From the NCBI GenBank assembly GCA_041913505.1, contig JAYSFC010000004.1, positions 1 through 60,640 on the forward strand: 60,640 bases of DNA, given 5' to 3'. Of this stretch, positions 47,693-56,533 are shown one piece after another. The stretch is from JAYSFC01 sp041913505 (GTDB taxonomy: Bacteria; Pseudomonadota; Gammaproteobacteria; Burkholderiales; Burkholderiaceae_C). The position numbers and the translations under genes are program-made. Under the pieces are notes generated by a model that worked only from the letters and a program-made list of their open reading frames with translations, searched no databases and had not been told where the DNA came from. Within the stretch, counting starts at the first letter, position 1, and each line of letters starts with the position of its first letter.

Positions 47693-48897
47693 GCCGCCTT
47701 CCCTGCGCGCGGGGCCAGTTCGGCCAGCGCGCCCAGCAATTGGGCCACATCGGCCTCGGTGTGGGCCGCCGACAGCGCGATGCGCAGCCGCGCCGTGCCT
47801 TCGGGCACCGTGGGCGGGCGGATGGCGGGCACCCACAGGCCGCGCGCGCGCAGGCCGTCCATGGCGGCCAGGGCCTCGTCGTTGGCGCCGATGACCAGCG
47901 CCTGCACGGCGGTGCGCGAGTCGCCCAGCTGCCAGTGCGTGCCCTGCAGCAGCGGCGCCAGGCCATCGCGCAGCTGGGTGATGCGCTGCGTGAGGTGCTC
48001 GCGCCGCCAGCCCTCGGTGGCGATCACCCGCAGGCTGGCCTGCAGTGCGCGCGCCAGCAGCGCGGGCGCGGCGGTGGCGAAGATGTAGCTGCGCGTCTTT
48101 TGCACCAGCCACTCGATGAGCGCCTCGGGCCCGGCGACGAAGGCGCCCGCCGCGCCCGCGGCCTTGCTCAGCGTGGCCATGTAGAGCACGCGCGACGAGG
48201 CGCCGGCGCCGGTGAGGCCCGCCTCGGCCAGCGTGCCGCGCCCCTCGGGCCCCAGCACGCCGAAGCCGTGGGCGTCGTCGATGAGCAGCAGCGCATCGTG
48301 GCGCTCGCACAGCGCCAGCAGCGCGCGCAGGTCGGCCACGTCGCCGTCCATGCTGAAGATGGCATCGGTGATCACCAGCTTGCGCCGTGCGGGGCTGGCC
48401 GCCAGCAGCGCATCGAGCGCGGCCAGGTCGGCATGCGGATAGCGGTGCACCGTGGCGCGCGACAGGCGCGCGCCGTCGATCAGGCAGGCATGGTTGAGCT
48501 CGTCGGAAAACAGCGCGTCGCCTGCGCCCACCAAGGCGGGAATGATGCCCACATTGGTCGCAAAGCCCGCATAGAAGTAGAGCGCGCGCGGCAGCTGCAC
48601 GAAGCGCGCAAGGTCGTCCTCCAGCTCGGCGTTGGCCAGGCTGTGGCCGCTGACCAGGGGCGAGCCGCCCGAGCCCACGCCGAACTCGCGCGTGCCTGCG
48701 CAGGCCGCCTCTGCCAGGGCCGGATGGGCCGCGAGGCCCAGGTAGTCGTTGCTGCAAAACGCCAGCATGGGGGTGCCGTCCACCAGCAGATGGGCGCCCT
48801 CGGTGGGCACCACGGCACGGCGCCGGCGGCGCAGGTGGGCGGCGTCCAGCGCGGCGATGCGCGTGGGAAATTCATCGATCCAGGAAGCAGTGGTCAT
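47689..48897 (-). CDS. bioF: 8-amino-7-oxononanoate synthase
   Basis: A 402-aa PLP enzyme condensing pimeloyl-ACP/CoA with alanine, the first committed biotin step. Motifs: FCSNDYLGLAAHPAL, GSGGSPLVSGHS, LLLIDDAHGFGVLGPEGRG and the PLP lysine in YMATLSKAAGAAGAFVAG. It overlaps bioD by 4 bp at its start and queE by 4 bp at its end. The bioA-bioD-bioF order is complete except for bioB, which is not in the window. Confidence 0.96.
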   Translation of the reverse strand: MTTASWIDEFPTRIAALDAAHLRRRRRAVVPTEGAHLLVDGTPMLAFCSNDYLGLAAHPALAEAACAGTREFGVGSGGSPLVSGHSLANAELEDDLARFVQLPRALYFYAGFATNVGIIPALVGAGDALFSDELNHACLIDGARLSRATVHRYPHADLAALDALLAASPARRKLVITDAIFSMDGDVADLRALLALCERHDALLLIDDAHGFGVLGPEGRGTLAEAGLTGAGASSRVLYMATLSKAAGAAGAFVAGPEALIEWLVQKTRSYIFATAAPALLARALQASLRVIATEGWRREHLTQRITQLRDGLAPLLQGTHWQLGDSRTAVQALVIGANDEALAAMDGLRARGLWVPAIRPPTVPEGTARLRIALSAAHTEADVAQLLGALAELAPRAGKAA

Positions 48898-49583
48898 GTC
48901 CTATCCGTCAGCCATGCTGGCAATTGGTAGCGCGAAGCCAGGGCGCGCGCATCAGGCTGAGGCTGGTGGGGCAGCTCGGCCAGCAGCGGCGCGCGCAGGT
49001 GCTGGCGCAACCAGGCGATGTTGTCCTCGGGCGCCAGCATGTGCGGGTCCACGCGGTTGACCACCCAGCCCGCGAGCGTGAGGCCGCGCGCGCGGATGGC
49101 ATCCAAGGTGAGCGCGGCATGGCTCAGGCAGCCCAGGCGCAAGCCCACCACCAGCACCACGGGCAGGTCCAGGGCCTGGGCCAGGTCGGCGCCGGTCTCG
49201 GTGTCCGACAGCGGCACGTGGAAGCCTCCCGCGCCTTCGACCACCACGGCATCGGCGCGCTCGGCGAGCTGGCGGTAGCTTTGCACGATGGCGGGGATGT
49301 GAATGCGCACCCCAGCACGCGCAGCGGCTATATGGGGCGAAAGCGGGTCGGGCAGCAGCACGGGGTTGTCGAGCGCGGGCGGCACGGCCACGGTGGAGGC
49401 GGCGCGCAGCAGCACGGCGTCTTCATTGGCGAGTTGGCCGCCGTGCGGTTCAGCGCCGGCAGCCACGGGTTTCATGCCCACCACGCGCGTGTGATGGCGC
49501 GCCAGCGCGTGCAAGAGCGCGGCCGATGCCAGGCTCTTGCCCACGCCCGTGTCGGTGCCGGTGACGAACAGGCCCAGGGTCAT
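48894..49583 (-). CDS. bioD: ATP-dependent dethiobiotin synthetase
   Basis: A 229-aa ligase that forms the ureido ring of dethiobiotin. The P-loop-like motif GLFVTGTDTGVGKSLASAALL is at the N-terminus, with VVEGAGGFHVPLSD and GLRLGCLSHAALTLDAI. It overlaps bioA by 4 bp and bioF by 4 bp, consistent with a single transcript. Confidence 0.96.
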   Translation of the reverse strand: MTLGLFVTGTDTGVGKSLASAALLHALARHHTRVVGMKPVAAGAEPHGGQLANEDAVLLRAASTVAVPPALDNPVLLPDPLSPHIAAARAGVRIHIPAIVQSYRQLAERADAVVVEGAGGFHVPLSDTETGADLAQALDLPVVLVVGLRLGCLSHAALTLDAIRARGLTLAGWVVNRVDPHMLAPEDNIAWLRQHLRAPLLAELPHQPQPDARALASRYQLPAWLTDRT

Positions 49584-50947
49584 GGCAGGCGCTCCTCGGT
49601 GGGTGCCGGGGCGGTGGCTTCCTCGGCCAGTGTGGCGTCCAGCGCGGCCAGGGCGTTGGTTGCGAGGTGCTGCACGGCCTCGTCGTCCAGCACGTAGGGC
49701 GGCATGGCGTAGAGGGTGCGGCCGATGGGGCGCAGCAGCAGGCCACGCGCCATGGCGTGGCGGTGGTAGCGGCGTGCGAAGTCGGGCAGCGGCGTGTCCA
49801 CGTCCCAGGCCCAGATCATTCCCTGGCGGCGCGCGTGGCGCACGCGCGGGTGCGCGGCCAGCGGCGCGCAGGCGGTGTCGATGGCCTGGGCCAGCACGGT
49901 GTTGCGCGCGAGCGCATCGGTCTGCTCGAACAGCTCCAGCGTGGCCAGCGCCGCACGGCAGGCCAGCGGGTTGCCGGTGTAGGAGTGCGAGTGCAGGAAG
50001 CCGCGCGCCACGTCGTCGTCGTAGAAGGCGGCGTAGACCGTGTCCGTGGTCAGCACGGCGGACAGCGCCAGCGTGCCACCCGTGAGGCCCTTGGACAGGC
50101 ACAGGAAGTCGGGCCTGATGCCCGCCTGCTGGTGCGCGAACATCGTGCTCGTGCGGCCGAAGCCCACGGCGATCTCATCCGCCACCAGATGCACGTTGTA
50201 ACGGTCGCACAGCGCGCGCGCCTGGCGCAGGTACTCGGCATCGTGCATGGCCATGCCGGCGGCGCACTGCACCAGGGGCTCCAGGATCAGCGCGGCGGTG
50301 GTGGCGTGGTGCTCGGCCAGCCAGGCTTCCAGAGCGGCGGCGGCGCGCAGGGCCACATCACGCGGGGTCTCGCGTGCCGATTCGCCAGGCTGCGCGGCGC
50401 GCGCGTCGGGGCTGGGCACGGTGCCCGCCAGGCGCACCAGCGGGCCGTAAGCCTCGCGGAACAGGGGGATGTCGGTCACGGCCAGCGCGCCCACGGTCTC
50501 GCCGTGGTAGCCGCCGGCCAGGCCCACGAAGCGGTTCTTGGCGTTCTGGCCCTGGTTGCGCCAGTAGTGCGCGCTCATCTTGAGCGCGATCTCGGTGGCC
50601 GATGCGCCGTCGCTGCCGTAGAACGCATGGCCCAGGCCGGTGAGGGCGGCCAGGCGCTCCGACAGCTCCACCACCGGCGCGTGGGTGAAGCCAGCCAGCA
50701 TCACGTGGTCCAGCCGGGCCAGCTGGTCGGCGAGGGCCGCCTGGATGTGTGGATGGCCGTGGCCGAACAGGTTGACCCACCAGGAGCTGATGCCGTCCAG
50801 GTAACGCCGGCCGTCGGTGCCGTGCAGCCACGGGCCCTGGGCGCGTGCGATGGCCACGGGCGGCTCGGCCTCGTGGCGCTTCATCTGCGTGCAGGGGTGC
50901 CAGACGCTGGCGAGGCTGCGGTGGGCGAGCGTGTCTGGCGCCGACAT
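49580..50947 (-). CDS. bioA: Adenosylmethionine-8-amino-7-oxononanoate aminotransferase
   Basis: A 455-aa class III aminotransferase making diaminopelargonate. Motifs: WHPCTQMKRHE, YLDGISSWWVNLFGHGHP, YGSDGASATEIALKMS, HLVADEIAVGFGRT and the PLP lysine in LSKGLTGGTLALS. Its ATG overlaps the panD stop (TGATG); a GTG one codon upstream is an alternative. Residues near 190-205 (DARAAQPGESARET) form a short insertion. Confidence 0.96.
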   Translation of the reverse strand: MSAPDTLAHRSLASVWHPCTQMKRHEAEPPVAIARAQGPWLHGTDGRRYLDGISSWWVNLFGHGHPHIQAALADQLARLDHVMLAGFTHAPVVELSERLAALTGLGHAFYGSDGASATEIALKMSAHYWRNQGQNAKNRFVGLAGGYHGETVGALAVTDIPLFREAYGPLVRLAGTVPSPDARAAQPGESARETPRDVALRAAAALEAWLAEHHATTAALILEPLVQCAAGMAMHDAEYLRQARALCDRYNVHLVADEIAVGFGRTSTMFAHQQAGIRPDFLCLSKGLTGGTLALSAVLTTDTVYAAFYDDDVARGFLHSHSYTGNPLACRAALATLELFEQTDALARNTVLAQAIDTACAPLAAHPRVRHARRQGMIWAWDVDTPLPDFARRYHRHAMARGLLLRPIGRTLYAMPPYVLDDEAVQHLATNALAALDATLAEEATAPAPTEERLP

Positions 50948-51327
50948 CACAGCGCCTGCGTGGGTACGTGGTGGCGCAGTTCCACCTGGCGGTTATTGCC
51001 GTCCACGAAGACGAGTTGGGGCTGGTGGCTGGCCACCTCTTTTTCTTCGACCTGGGCGAAGGCGGCAATGATGAGCAGGTCGCCCACGCAGGCGCGGCGC
51101 GCGGCCGAGCCGTTCACCGAGATCATGCCGCTGCCGCGCTGGCCCTTGATGGCGTAGGTGACGAAGCGCTCGCCGTTGTCCACGTTCCAGATGTGGACCT
51201 GCTCGTTCTCGGCGATGTTGGCGGCCTCCAGCAGGTCTTCGTCGATGGCGCAGGAGCCTTCGTAGTGCAGTTCGCAGTGCGTGGTCTTCACGCGGTGGAT
51301 CTTGGACTTGAGCAGGGTGCGGTACAT
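50947..51327 (-). CDS. panD: Aspartate 1-decarboxylase
   Basis: A 126-aa pyruvoyl enzyme that makes beta-alanine for pantothenate. The self-processing site is visible at Gly24-Ser25 (HYEGSCAIDEDLL). Other motifs are HIWNVDNGERFVTYAI and GSGMISVNGSAARRACVGDLLII. It lies 33 bp after nadB (same strand), and its stop overlaps the bioA start, joining NAD, pantothenate and biotin genes in one apparent unit. Confidence 0.97.
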   Translation of the reverse strand: MYRTLLKSKIHRVKTTHCELHYEGSCAIDEDLLEAANIAENEQVHIWNVDNGERFVTYAIKGQRGSGMISVNGSAARRACVGDLLIIAAFAQVEEKEVASHQPQLVFVDGNNRQVELRHHVPTQAL

Positions 51328-51360
51328 GCGGAAAAATCCTTGCGATAGTGGGTGTTCGGC

Positions 51361-52941
51361 TCAGCGCGGCACGAGGATGGTGGGCGCGGCGGGGGCGGCC
51401 AGCTCGGGGTAGTCGCGGCTGAAGTGCAGCCCGCGGCTTTCGCGGCGCATTTGCGCGCTTTGCACGATGAGGTCGGCCACCTGCACGAGGTTGCGCAGCT
51501 CCAGCAAATCGCGCGTGACGTGGAAGTGGGCGTAGAACTCGTGGATCTCGCCTTGCAGCAGCGCGATGCGGTGGGCGGCGCGCTCCAGGCGCTTGTTGGT
51601 GCGCACGATGCCCACGTAGTCCCACATGAAGCGGCGCAGCTCGTCCCAGTTGTGCGAGATGACGACCGATTCGTCCGCATCGGTCACGCGGCTGTCGTCC
51701 CACGCGGGCACGGCGGGCAGAGCGGCCGTGGGGGCGGCGGCAATGGCCTGGGCGGCCGCGCGCGCGAACACCATGCATTCGAGCAGGGAGTTGCTGGCCA
51801 GGCGGTTGGCGCCGTGCAGGCCGGTGCAGGCCACTTCGCCCACGGCAAACAGCCCGGGTAGGTCGGTGCGGCCGGCCAGGTCGGTCAGCACGCCGCCGCA
51901 GGTGAAGTGCGCGGTGGGCACCACGGGGATGGGCTCCCTGGTGATGTCGATGCCCAGCGACGCGCAGTGCGCGAGGATGTTGGGGAAATGCTCCTGCAGG
52001 AACGCGGGGCTCTGGTGCGAGATGTCGAGGTGCACGCAATCGAGGCCGTGCTTCTTCATCTCGAAGTCGATGGCGCGGGCCACCACGTCGCGCGGGGCCA
52101 GCTCGGCGCGCGGATCATGTTCGAGCATGAAGCGCGTGCCACCGGCCGAGGGCGGCAGCAGTAGCTTGCCACCTTCGCCGCGCACGGCCTCGCTGATGAG
52201 GAAGGACTTTTCGTGCGGGTGGTACAGGCCCGTGGGGTGGAACTGGATGAACTCCATGTTGGCCACGCGGCAGCCCGCGCGCCAGGCAGCGGCAATGCCG
52301 TCGCCGGTGGCGGTGTCGGGGTTGGTGGTGTAGAGGTACACCTTGCCCGCGCCGCCCGTAGCCAGGATGGTTTGCGGTGCGCGGAAGGTCACGACCTCAT
52401 CGGTGTCGCTGTCGAGCGCGTACAGGCCCAGACAGCGGTTGCCGGGCAAGCCCAGCTTGCGCGTGGTGATCAGGTCCACCAGCGTGTGCTGCTCGAATAG
52501 CGTGATGCCGGGCGTGCTGCGCACCACGTCGATGAGGGTGCGCTGCACGGCGGCGCCGGTGGCATCGGTCACGTGCGCGATGCGGCGCGCGCTGTGGCCG
52601 CCTTCGCGCGTGAGGTGCAAGTGGTCACCCTCGAGGGTGAAGGGCACGCCCAGCTGGCGCAACCAGGCGATCGAAGCGGGGGCGTTCTCCACCACGAAGC
52701 GCGTGGTGGCCAGGTCGCACAGGCCGGCGCCTGCCACCAGCGTGTCTTCGATGTGCGCGGCAAAGCTGTCGTCGTCGGCCAGCACGGCGGCAATGCCGCC
52801 CTGGGCCCAGCCGCTGGAGCCGTCCTGCAGCGTGCGCTTGGTGATCACGGCCACGCGGTGCGTGGGCGCCAGGTGCAGGGCCGCCGAGAGGCCGGCGAGG
52901 CCGCTGCCTACGATGAGTACGTCGAAGTCTTGGGATTGCAT
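51361..52941 (-). CDS. nadB: L-aspartate oxidase
   Basis: A 526-aa FAD enzyme oxidising aspartate to iminoaspartate, the substrate of NadA. The N-terminus DVLIVGSGLAGLSAALHLA is the FAD-binding fold; other motifs are GSSGWAQGGIAAVLADDDS, TREGGHSARRIAHV, EFIQFHPTGLY, HFTCGGVLTDLAGRTDLPGLFAVGEVACTGLHGANRLASNSLLE. The start at 52941 avoids a longer frame running through a repeat region. It is probably the first gene of the nadB-panD-bioADF-queED unit. Confidence 0.97.
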   Translation of the reverse strand: MQSQDFDVLIVGSGLAGLSAALHLAPTHRVAVITKRTLQDGSSGWAQGGIAAVLADDDSFAAHIEDTLVAGAGLCDLATTRFVVENAPASIAWLRQLGVPFTLEGDHLHLTREGGHSARRIAHVTDATGAAVQRTLIDVVRSTPGITLFEQHTLVDLITTRKLGLPGNRCLGLYALDSDTDEVVTFRAPQTILATGGAGKVYLYTTNPDTATGDGIAAAWRAGCRVANMEFIQFHPTGLYHPHEKSFLISEAVRGEGGKLLLPPSAGGTRFMLEHDPRAELAPRDVVARAIDFEMKKHGLDCVHLDISHQSPAFLQEHFPNILAHCASLGIDITREPIPVVPTAHFTCGGVLTDLAGRTDLPGLFAVGEVACTGLHGANRLASNSLLECMVFARAAAQAIAAAPTAALPAVPAWDDSRVTDADESVVISHNWDELRRFMWDYVGIVRTNKRLERAAHRIALLQGEIHEFYAHFHVTRDLLELRNLVQVADLIVQSAQMRRESRGLHFSRDYPELAAPAAPTILVPR

Positions 52942-52950
52942 GCTAGTTTT

Positions 52951-53070
52951 CCAGGGCCTGCGCAACTGGCGCCGCCTCAGGCCGGTGCCACCGGTGGAAC
53001 TGGCTTCGCCAGGCCACGGGTGGCGTTCCCCTCCCGCAGGAGAGGGGGAAGGCGCCGCAGGCGACTCAGG
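52951..53070. repeat. Intergenic GC-rich repeat-like sequence between scpA and nadB
   Basis: This 120-bp stretch is a chain of small inverted repeats: CCGGTG-C-CACCGG (52982-52994), TGGC-TTC-GCCA (53001-53011), CCAC-GG-GTGG (53014-53023), and a C-rich/G-rich pair around 53029-53047. It resembles a repeat type I recall as frequent between genes in Comamonadaceae genomes. No coding potential is supported. Confidence 0.5.
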
Positions 53071-53074
53071 GGGG

Positions 53075-53917
53075 TCATGCCGGGGTATAGGCCAGCCGCA
53101 CGTAGATGGGCGCGAAGGCCTCGGCCTGGGTGATCTCGATGAGCGTCTCCTTGGCCAGCTCCAGGAGCGCAATGAAGGTGACCACGAGCACCGTGCCGCC
53201 CTTTTCGGGGTCGAACAGGTCCTCGAACGGTACGAAGCGCCGGCCCTGCAGCGCCTTGAGCACCATGCTCATGTACTCGCGCACGCTGAGCTCCTCGCGC
53301 GTGATGCGGTGGTGCTGCACGAGCTTGGCGCGCTTGAGGATGTCGCGCCAGGCTTCCTGCAGGTCGGCGATGTGCACGTCGGGAAAGCGCGGCTGCAGGC
53401 TTTGCTCGATGGTGATCTGGGCCTTGAGGAAGTCGCGCCCGTACTGCGGCAGATGGCCCAGGCGCATGGCCGCGAGCTTGATCTGCTCGTATTCGAGCAG
53501 GCGGCGCACGAGTTCGGCGCGCGGGTCCTCGGCCTCCTCGCCGCCTTCCTGCTTCTTGGGCGGCAGCAGCATGCGCGACTTGATCTCGATGAGCATGGCC
53601 GCCATGAGCAGGTATTCGGCCGCCAGTTCCAGGTTGCGGCTGCGGATCTCGTCCACGTAGGCCAGGTACTGGCGCGTGACACCCACCATGGGGATGTCGA
53701 GGATGTTGAAATTCTGCTTGCGGATCAGGTACAGCAGCAGGTCCAGGGGGCCCTCGAAGGCCTCAAGGAAGATCTCCAGCGCGTCGGGCGGGATGTACAG
53801 GTCCTGCGGCAGCGCGAACAGCGGCTCGCCGTACAGGCGCGCCAGCGCCACCTGGTCCACGACCGCGGGCAGGCCGTTGGCGTCCAGCGCAGCAGCTTCG
53901 TCGATCGCGCTGCTCAT
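53075..53917 (-). CDS. scpA: Segregation and condensation protein A
   Basis: A 280-aa kleisin subunit of the SMC-ScpAB condensin, which helps organise and separate chromosomes. Family segments include FEGPLDLLLYLIRKQNFNILDIPM, LAAEYLLMAAMLIEIKSRMLLP, and a C-terminal winged-helix region (VTFIALLELAKETLIEITQAEAFAPIYVRL). Smc and ScpB are not in the window. An AT-rich patch lies just before its start (53918-53945), and a DUF3460 gene is 64 bp upstream on the same strand. Confidence 0.95.
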   Translation of the reverse strand: MSSAIDEAAALDANGLPAVVDQVALARLYGEPLFALPQDLYIPPDALEIFLEAFEGPLDLLLYLIRKQNFNILDIPMVGVTRQYLAYVDEIRSRNLELAAEYLLMAAMLIEIKSRMLLPPKKQEGGEEAEDPRAELVRRLLEYEQIKLAAMRLGHLPQYGRDFLKAQITIEQSLQPRFPDVHIADLQEAWRDILKRAKLVQHHRITREELSVREYMSMVLKALQGRRFVPFEDLFDPEKGGTVLVVTFIALLELAKETLIEITQAEAFAPIYVRLAYTPA

Positions 53918-53945
53918 GGATTGCTATCTATTTGGTAGCGTAATG
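53918..53945 (-). repeat. AT-rich patch upstream of scpA
   Basis: On the minus strand it contains CTACCAAATAGATAGCAATC directly before the scpA ATG. AAATAGATAGC is shared exactly with the repeat copy at 56427-56469. No Shine-Dalgarno sequence is seen here, so scpA translation may depend on coupling or a weak site. Confidence 0.45.
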
Positions 53946-53981
53946 CCAAGAGGGTGCAAGCGCCCGCGTGCTGCAGAGGCT

Positions 53982-54185
53982 TCAGTTGTTGGTCTGGTAG
54001 ACGTAGGGCTTCTGGGCCACGCGGCCCGCGCGGTAGTCCTGCCAGACCTCGCGGTCCACCTGCTTGTCCCACAGCAGCGCGCGGCCGGCCTGTTGCTGCG
54101 CGTCGAGCTCGGGCTTTTGCGTCTTGAGCTGGTTGATGAACTGCGTGGCGTCGGACTGGTAGTCGGGGCGGCGGAAAATGGACAT
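53982..54185 (-). CDS. DUF3460 family protein
   Basis: A 67-aa soluble, polar protein (IFRRPDYQSDATQFINQLKTQKP, WDKQVDREVWQDYRAGRVAQKPYVYQTN). It matches the short DUF3460 family of Burkholderiales in length and in the aromatic-rich end. Function is unknown. It is divergent from the BamE-like gene (54235) with 49 bp between starts, and precedes scpA. Confidence 0.85.
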   Translation of the reverse strand: MSIFRRPDYQSDATQFINQLKTQKPELDAQQQAGRALLWDKQVDREVWQDYRAGRVAQKPYVYQTNN

Positions 54186-54234
54186 GGCCTGTTAACCTTG
54201 GAAGAGAACCGTCGATTTTACCGGGACACCGTCC

Positions 54235-54732
54235 ATGACCCCTATTTCCCGCATGGCCGCAGCGGCCGCCGCTGTTCTCGGACTGGTGGCGCTCGTGGGT
54301 TGCGACCCCCAGCGCATCAGCGAGCTCGAGGAGGATGTCTCCACCGAAGCGGATGTGCGCGACCGCTTCGGCGTGCCCGACAACGTCTGGCAGGAGCCCG
54401 ACGGCTCGCACACCCTCGAATACAACCGCCAGCCTGCCGGGCACCAGAACTACATGATCACCATCGGGCCCGGCGGCAAGATGACGGCATTGCGCCAGGT
54501 GCTGGCGCCGCAGAATTTCGAGAAAGTGCTGCCCGGGATGGACGAAGCTGCCGTGCGCCGCATGCTGGGCAAGCCGGCCCGGCGCACGCCCTATCCGCTC
54601 AAGCAGGAAACCGACTGGGACTGGAACTGGGTCGACCCGCCGAACCGCGAGATGGTGTTCACGGCCACGTTCGGGCCCGACGGGCGGGTCAAGCGCGCGG
54701 GCAGTGCAGACAAGCCGGCCGACGGGCGCTGA
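54235..54732 (+). CDS. BamE/OmlA-domain lipoprotein
   Basis: A 165-aa lipoprotein with a signal peptide and lipobox LVGC (Cys 23). The mature protein has two BamE-like repeats: VRDRFGVPDNVWQEPDGSHTLEYNRQPAG and LPGMDEAAVRRMLGKPARRTPYPLKQETDWDWNWVDPPNREMVFTATFGPDGRV. It may contribute to outer-membrane protein assembly; that is family inference and this is not the classical short BamE. It converges with the TPP-enzyme gene, with 15 bp between stops. Confidence 0.85.
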   Translation: MTPISRMAAAAAAVLGLVALVGCDPQRISELEEDVSTEADVRDRFGVPDNVWQEPDGSHTLEYNRQPAGHQNYMITIGPGGKMTALRQVLAPQNFEKVLPGMDEAAVRRMLGKPARRTPYPLKQETDWDWNWVDPPNREMVFTATFGPDGRVKRAGSADKPADGR

Positions 54733-54747
54733 GCCGGCACGGCACCC

Positions 54748-56409
54748 TCAGGGCGCGATCTTGCGCTTGAGCGCGCGCGCCACGGGCTGCGGCAGGCTGG
54801 GCAGGGAGCGCAGGATCCAGGGCAGCAGCTTGCGCTTGGCGCCGCTGAGCGACTCCGGCACCATCGCCTCGATGAGGTGCGGCCCCGGGTGCGCCAGCGC
54901 GTATTCCAGCGCCTGGCAGAAGTCCTCGGCCGTGCTGGCGCGCACCGCGTGCACGCCCATGCCCTGCGCGAGCTGGGCGAAATTGAGCACCGGGCCCTGC
55001 AGGTCGAGCTGGGACCTGGCCTTGGGCCCGGCCTCGTTGGCGCCCACGCGCTCCAGCTCCACGTTCAGCACCGAGTAGCTGGCGTTGTTGAAGATGATGG
55101 ACACCACGTGCAGCTTTTCGCGCGCCATGGTCCACAGCGCCTGGACGGTGTACATGGCCGTGCCGTCGCCGATCAGCGCGAGCACCGGGCGGCCGGGGCA
55201 GGCAATGGCCGCGCCCACCGCATTGGGCAGGCCCTGGCCGATGGCGCCGCCCGTGAGTGTGATGAGGTCGTGGCGCGGGCAGCCCGCCGTCATCGTGCCC
55301 AGCATCAGGCCGGAGGTGATGGCCTCGTCGATGAGGATGGCGTTCTCTGGCAGCAGGTGGCCCACGGCCTTGCAGACCTTGGGCGCGGTGAGCACGCCGC
55401 GCGGGCGCTCCGGGCGCCGGGCGGGGGCCAGGTGGAGAGACGGCGGTTCGGCATGGGCGCCCAGTGCGGCGGCGAGCTTGTCCAGGCTGGCCGCAGCGTC
55501 CTGCGCGGGGCCGCAGAGGGGGTGCACCGTGCAGCCCTCGGGCACCAGGTCGCTGGCCTTGCCGGGGTAGGCGAAGAACGAGACGGGCGACTTGGCATCG
55601 ACCAGCACCAGGTGCCGCGCGCCCGCCAGCTGCACGCCCGCCAGCTCCGCCAGGTAGGCCACGCGCTCCACGGCGGGCAGGCCCGCGCCGCGCTCCATGC
55701 GGGTGGGAAAGACCTCGGCGAGCAACTGAGCCCCGCTGTGCGCGGCGATGCGGGCGGCCGTGCGCAGCGCGCCCTCGCGCAGCGCGTAGCCGCCGAGCAA
55801 GATGATGGTTTTTTCGCCCGAGCGGATGGCTTGCACGACCGCCCGCACCGCCTCGTCGCTTGCGGCGGCGGGCGCAGGTGCCGCCGGGGGCGGGCAGGGC
55901 TGGCCACCTTCACCCCATGACACGTCGGCGGGCAGGATCAGCGTGGCCACCTGGCACGGCAGGCCGCGCGCGGCGGCGATGGCGTCCACCGCGTCCTGGC
56001 CCAGCGTGGCGGTGCTCTGTGCGGTGCGCACGAAGCCGGGCGACACGTTGCGCGCCACGGTCTCGATGTCGGACTGCAGCTGTGCGTCGTACCGCGTGTG
56101 GTACGTGGCGTGGTCGCCCACGATGTTGACCACCGGCACCTTGCCTTTGCGCGCGTTGTGCAGGTTGGCCAGGCCGTTGCCCAGGCCGCAGCCCAGGTGC
56201 AGGAGCGTGGCGGCGGGCTTGCCCGCCATGCGCGCGTAGCCGTCGGCCGCGCCGGTGGCCACGCCCTCGAACAGCGCCAGCACGGCGCGCATGCGCGGCT
56301 CGCTGTCGAGCGCGGCGACGAAGTGCATCTCGCTGGTGCCCGGGTTGGTGAAGCAGACCTCGACGCCGGCGTCGGCCAGGGTCTTGAGCAGGGCTTGTGC
56401 GCCGTTCAT
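54748..56409 (-). CDS. Thiamine-pyrophosphate enzyme, acetolactate synthase large-subunit-like
   Basis: A 553-aa TPP-dependent decarboxylase/carboligase of the POX/ALS/benzoylformate decarboxylase type. The N-terminal domain has the catalytic Glu in LALFEGVATGAADGYARM, and the C-terminal domain has the Mg/TPP motif GDGTAMYTVQALWTMAREKLHVVSIIFNN. No ilvN regulatory subunit is adjacent, so a catabolic role (for example on an aryl- or keto-acid) is more likely than branched-chain synthesis. GGAGA precedes ATG 56409. An AT-rich repeat copy (56427-56469) lies just upstream. It follows the FAD dehydrogenase gene on the same strand. Confidence 0.88.
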   Translation of the reverse strand: MNGAQALLKTLADAGVEVCFTNPGTSEMHFVAALDSEPRMRAVLALFEGVATGAADGYARMAGKPAATLLHLGCGLGNGLANLHNARKGKVPVVNIVGDHATYHTRYDAQLQSDIETVARNVSPGFVRTAQSTATLGQDAVDAIAAARGLPCQVATLILPADVSWGEGGQPCPPPAAPAPAAASDEAVRAVVQAIRSGEKTIILLGGYALREGALRTAARIAAHSGAQLLAEVFPTRMERGAGLPAVERVAYLAELAGVQLAGARHLVLVDAKSPVSFFAYPGKASDLVPEGCTVHPLCGPAQDAAASLDKLAAALGAHAEPPSLHLAPARRPERPRGVLTAPKVCKAVGHLLPENAILIDEAITSGLMLGTMTAGCPRHDLITLTGGAIGQGLPNAVGAAIACPGRPVLALIGDGTAMYTVQALWTMAREKLHVVSIIFNNASYSVLNVELERVGANEAGPKARSQLDLQGPVLNFAQLAQGMGVHAVRASTAEDFCQALEYALAHPGPHLIEAMVPESLSGAKRKLLPWILRSLPSLPQPVARALKRKIAP

Positions 56410-56426
56410 GGGAATCTCCTTGCTTC

Positions 56427-56469
56427 TAAATAGATAGCTGCTCGTGTCGAATAGATAAGCACTTGCGCC
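56427..56469 (+). repeat. AT-rich dispersed repeat, copy 2
   Basis: GATAGCTGCT (56433-56442) and ATAAGCACT (56455-56463) match copy 1 at 6661-6699 with the same spacing. It lies between the TPP-enzyme start and the FAD-dehydrogenase stop. The rest of the gap (56470-56533) shows nothing recognisable. Confidence 0.6.
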
Positions 56470-56533
56470 GTTTTTCTTTATGAATTTGCGTTGAGCTGCG
56501 CCCAGCGGGCCAGCAGGGGCGCACGCCCGCTCT

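Noticed and set aside
56478..56533. A possible 19-aa mini-gene after the FAD dehydrogenase
   Set aside because: Too short, with no conserved feature and no binding site.
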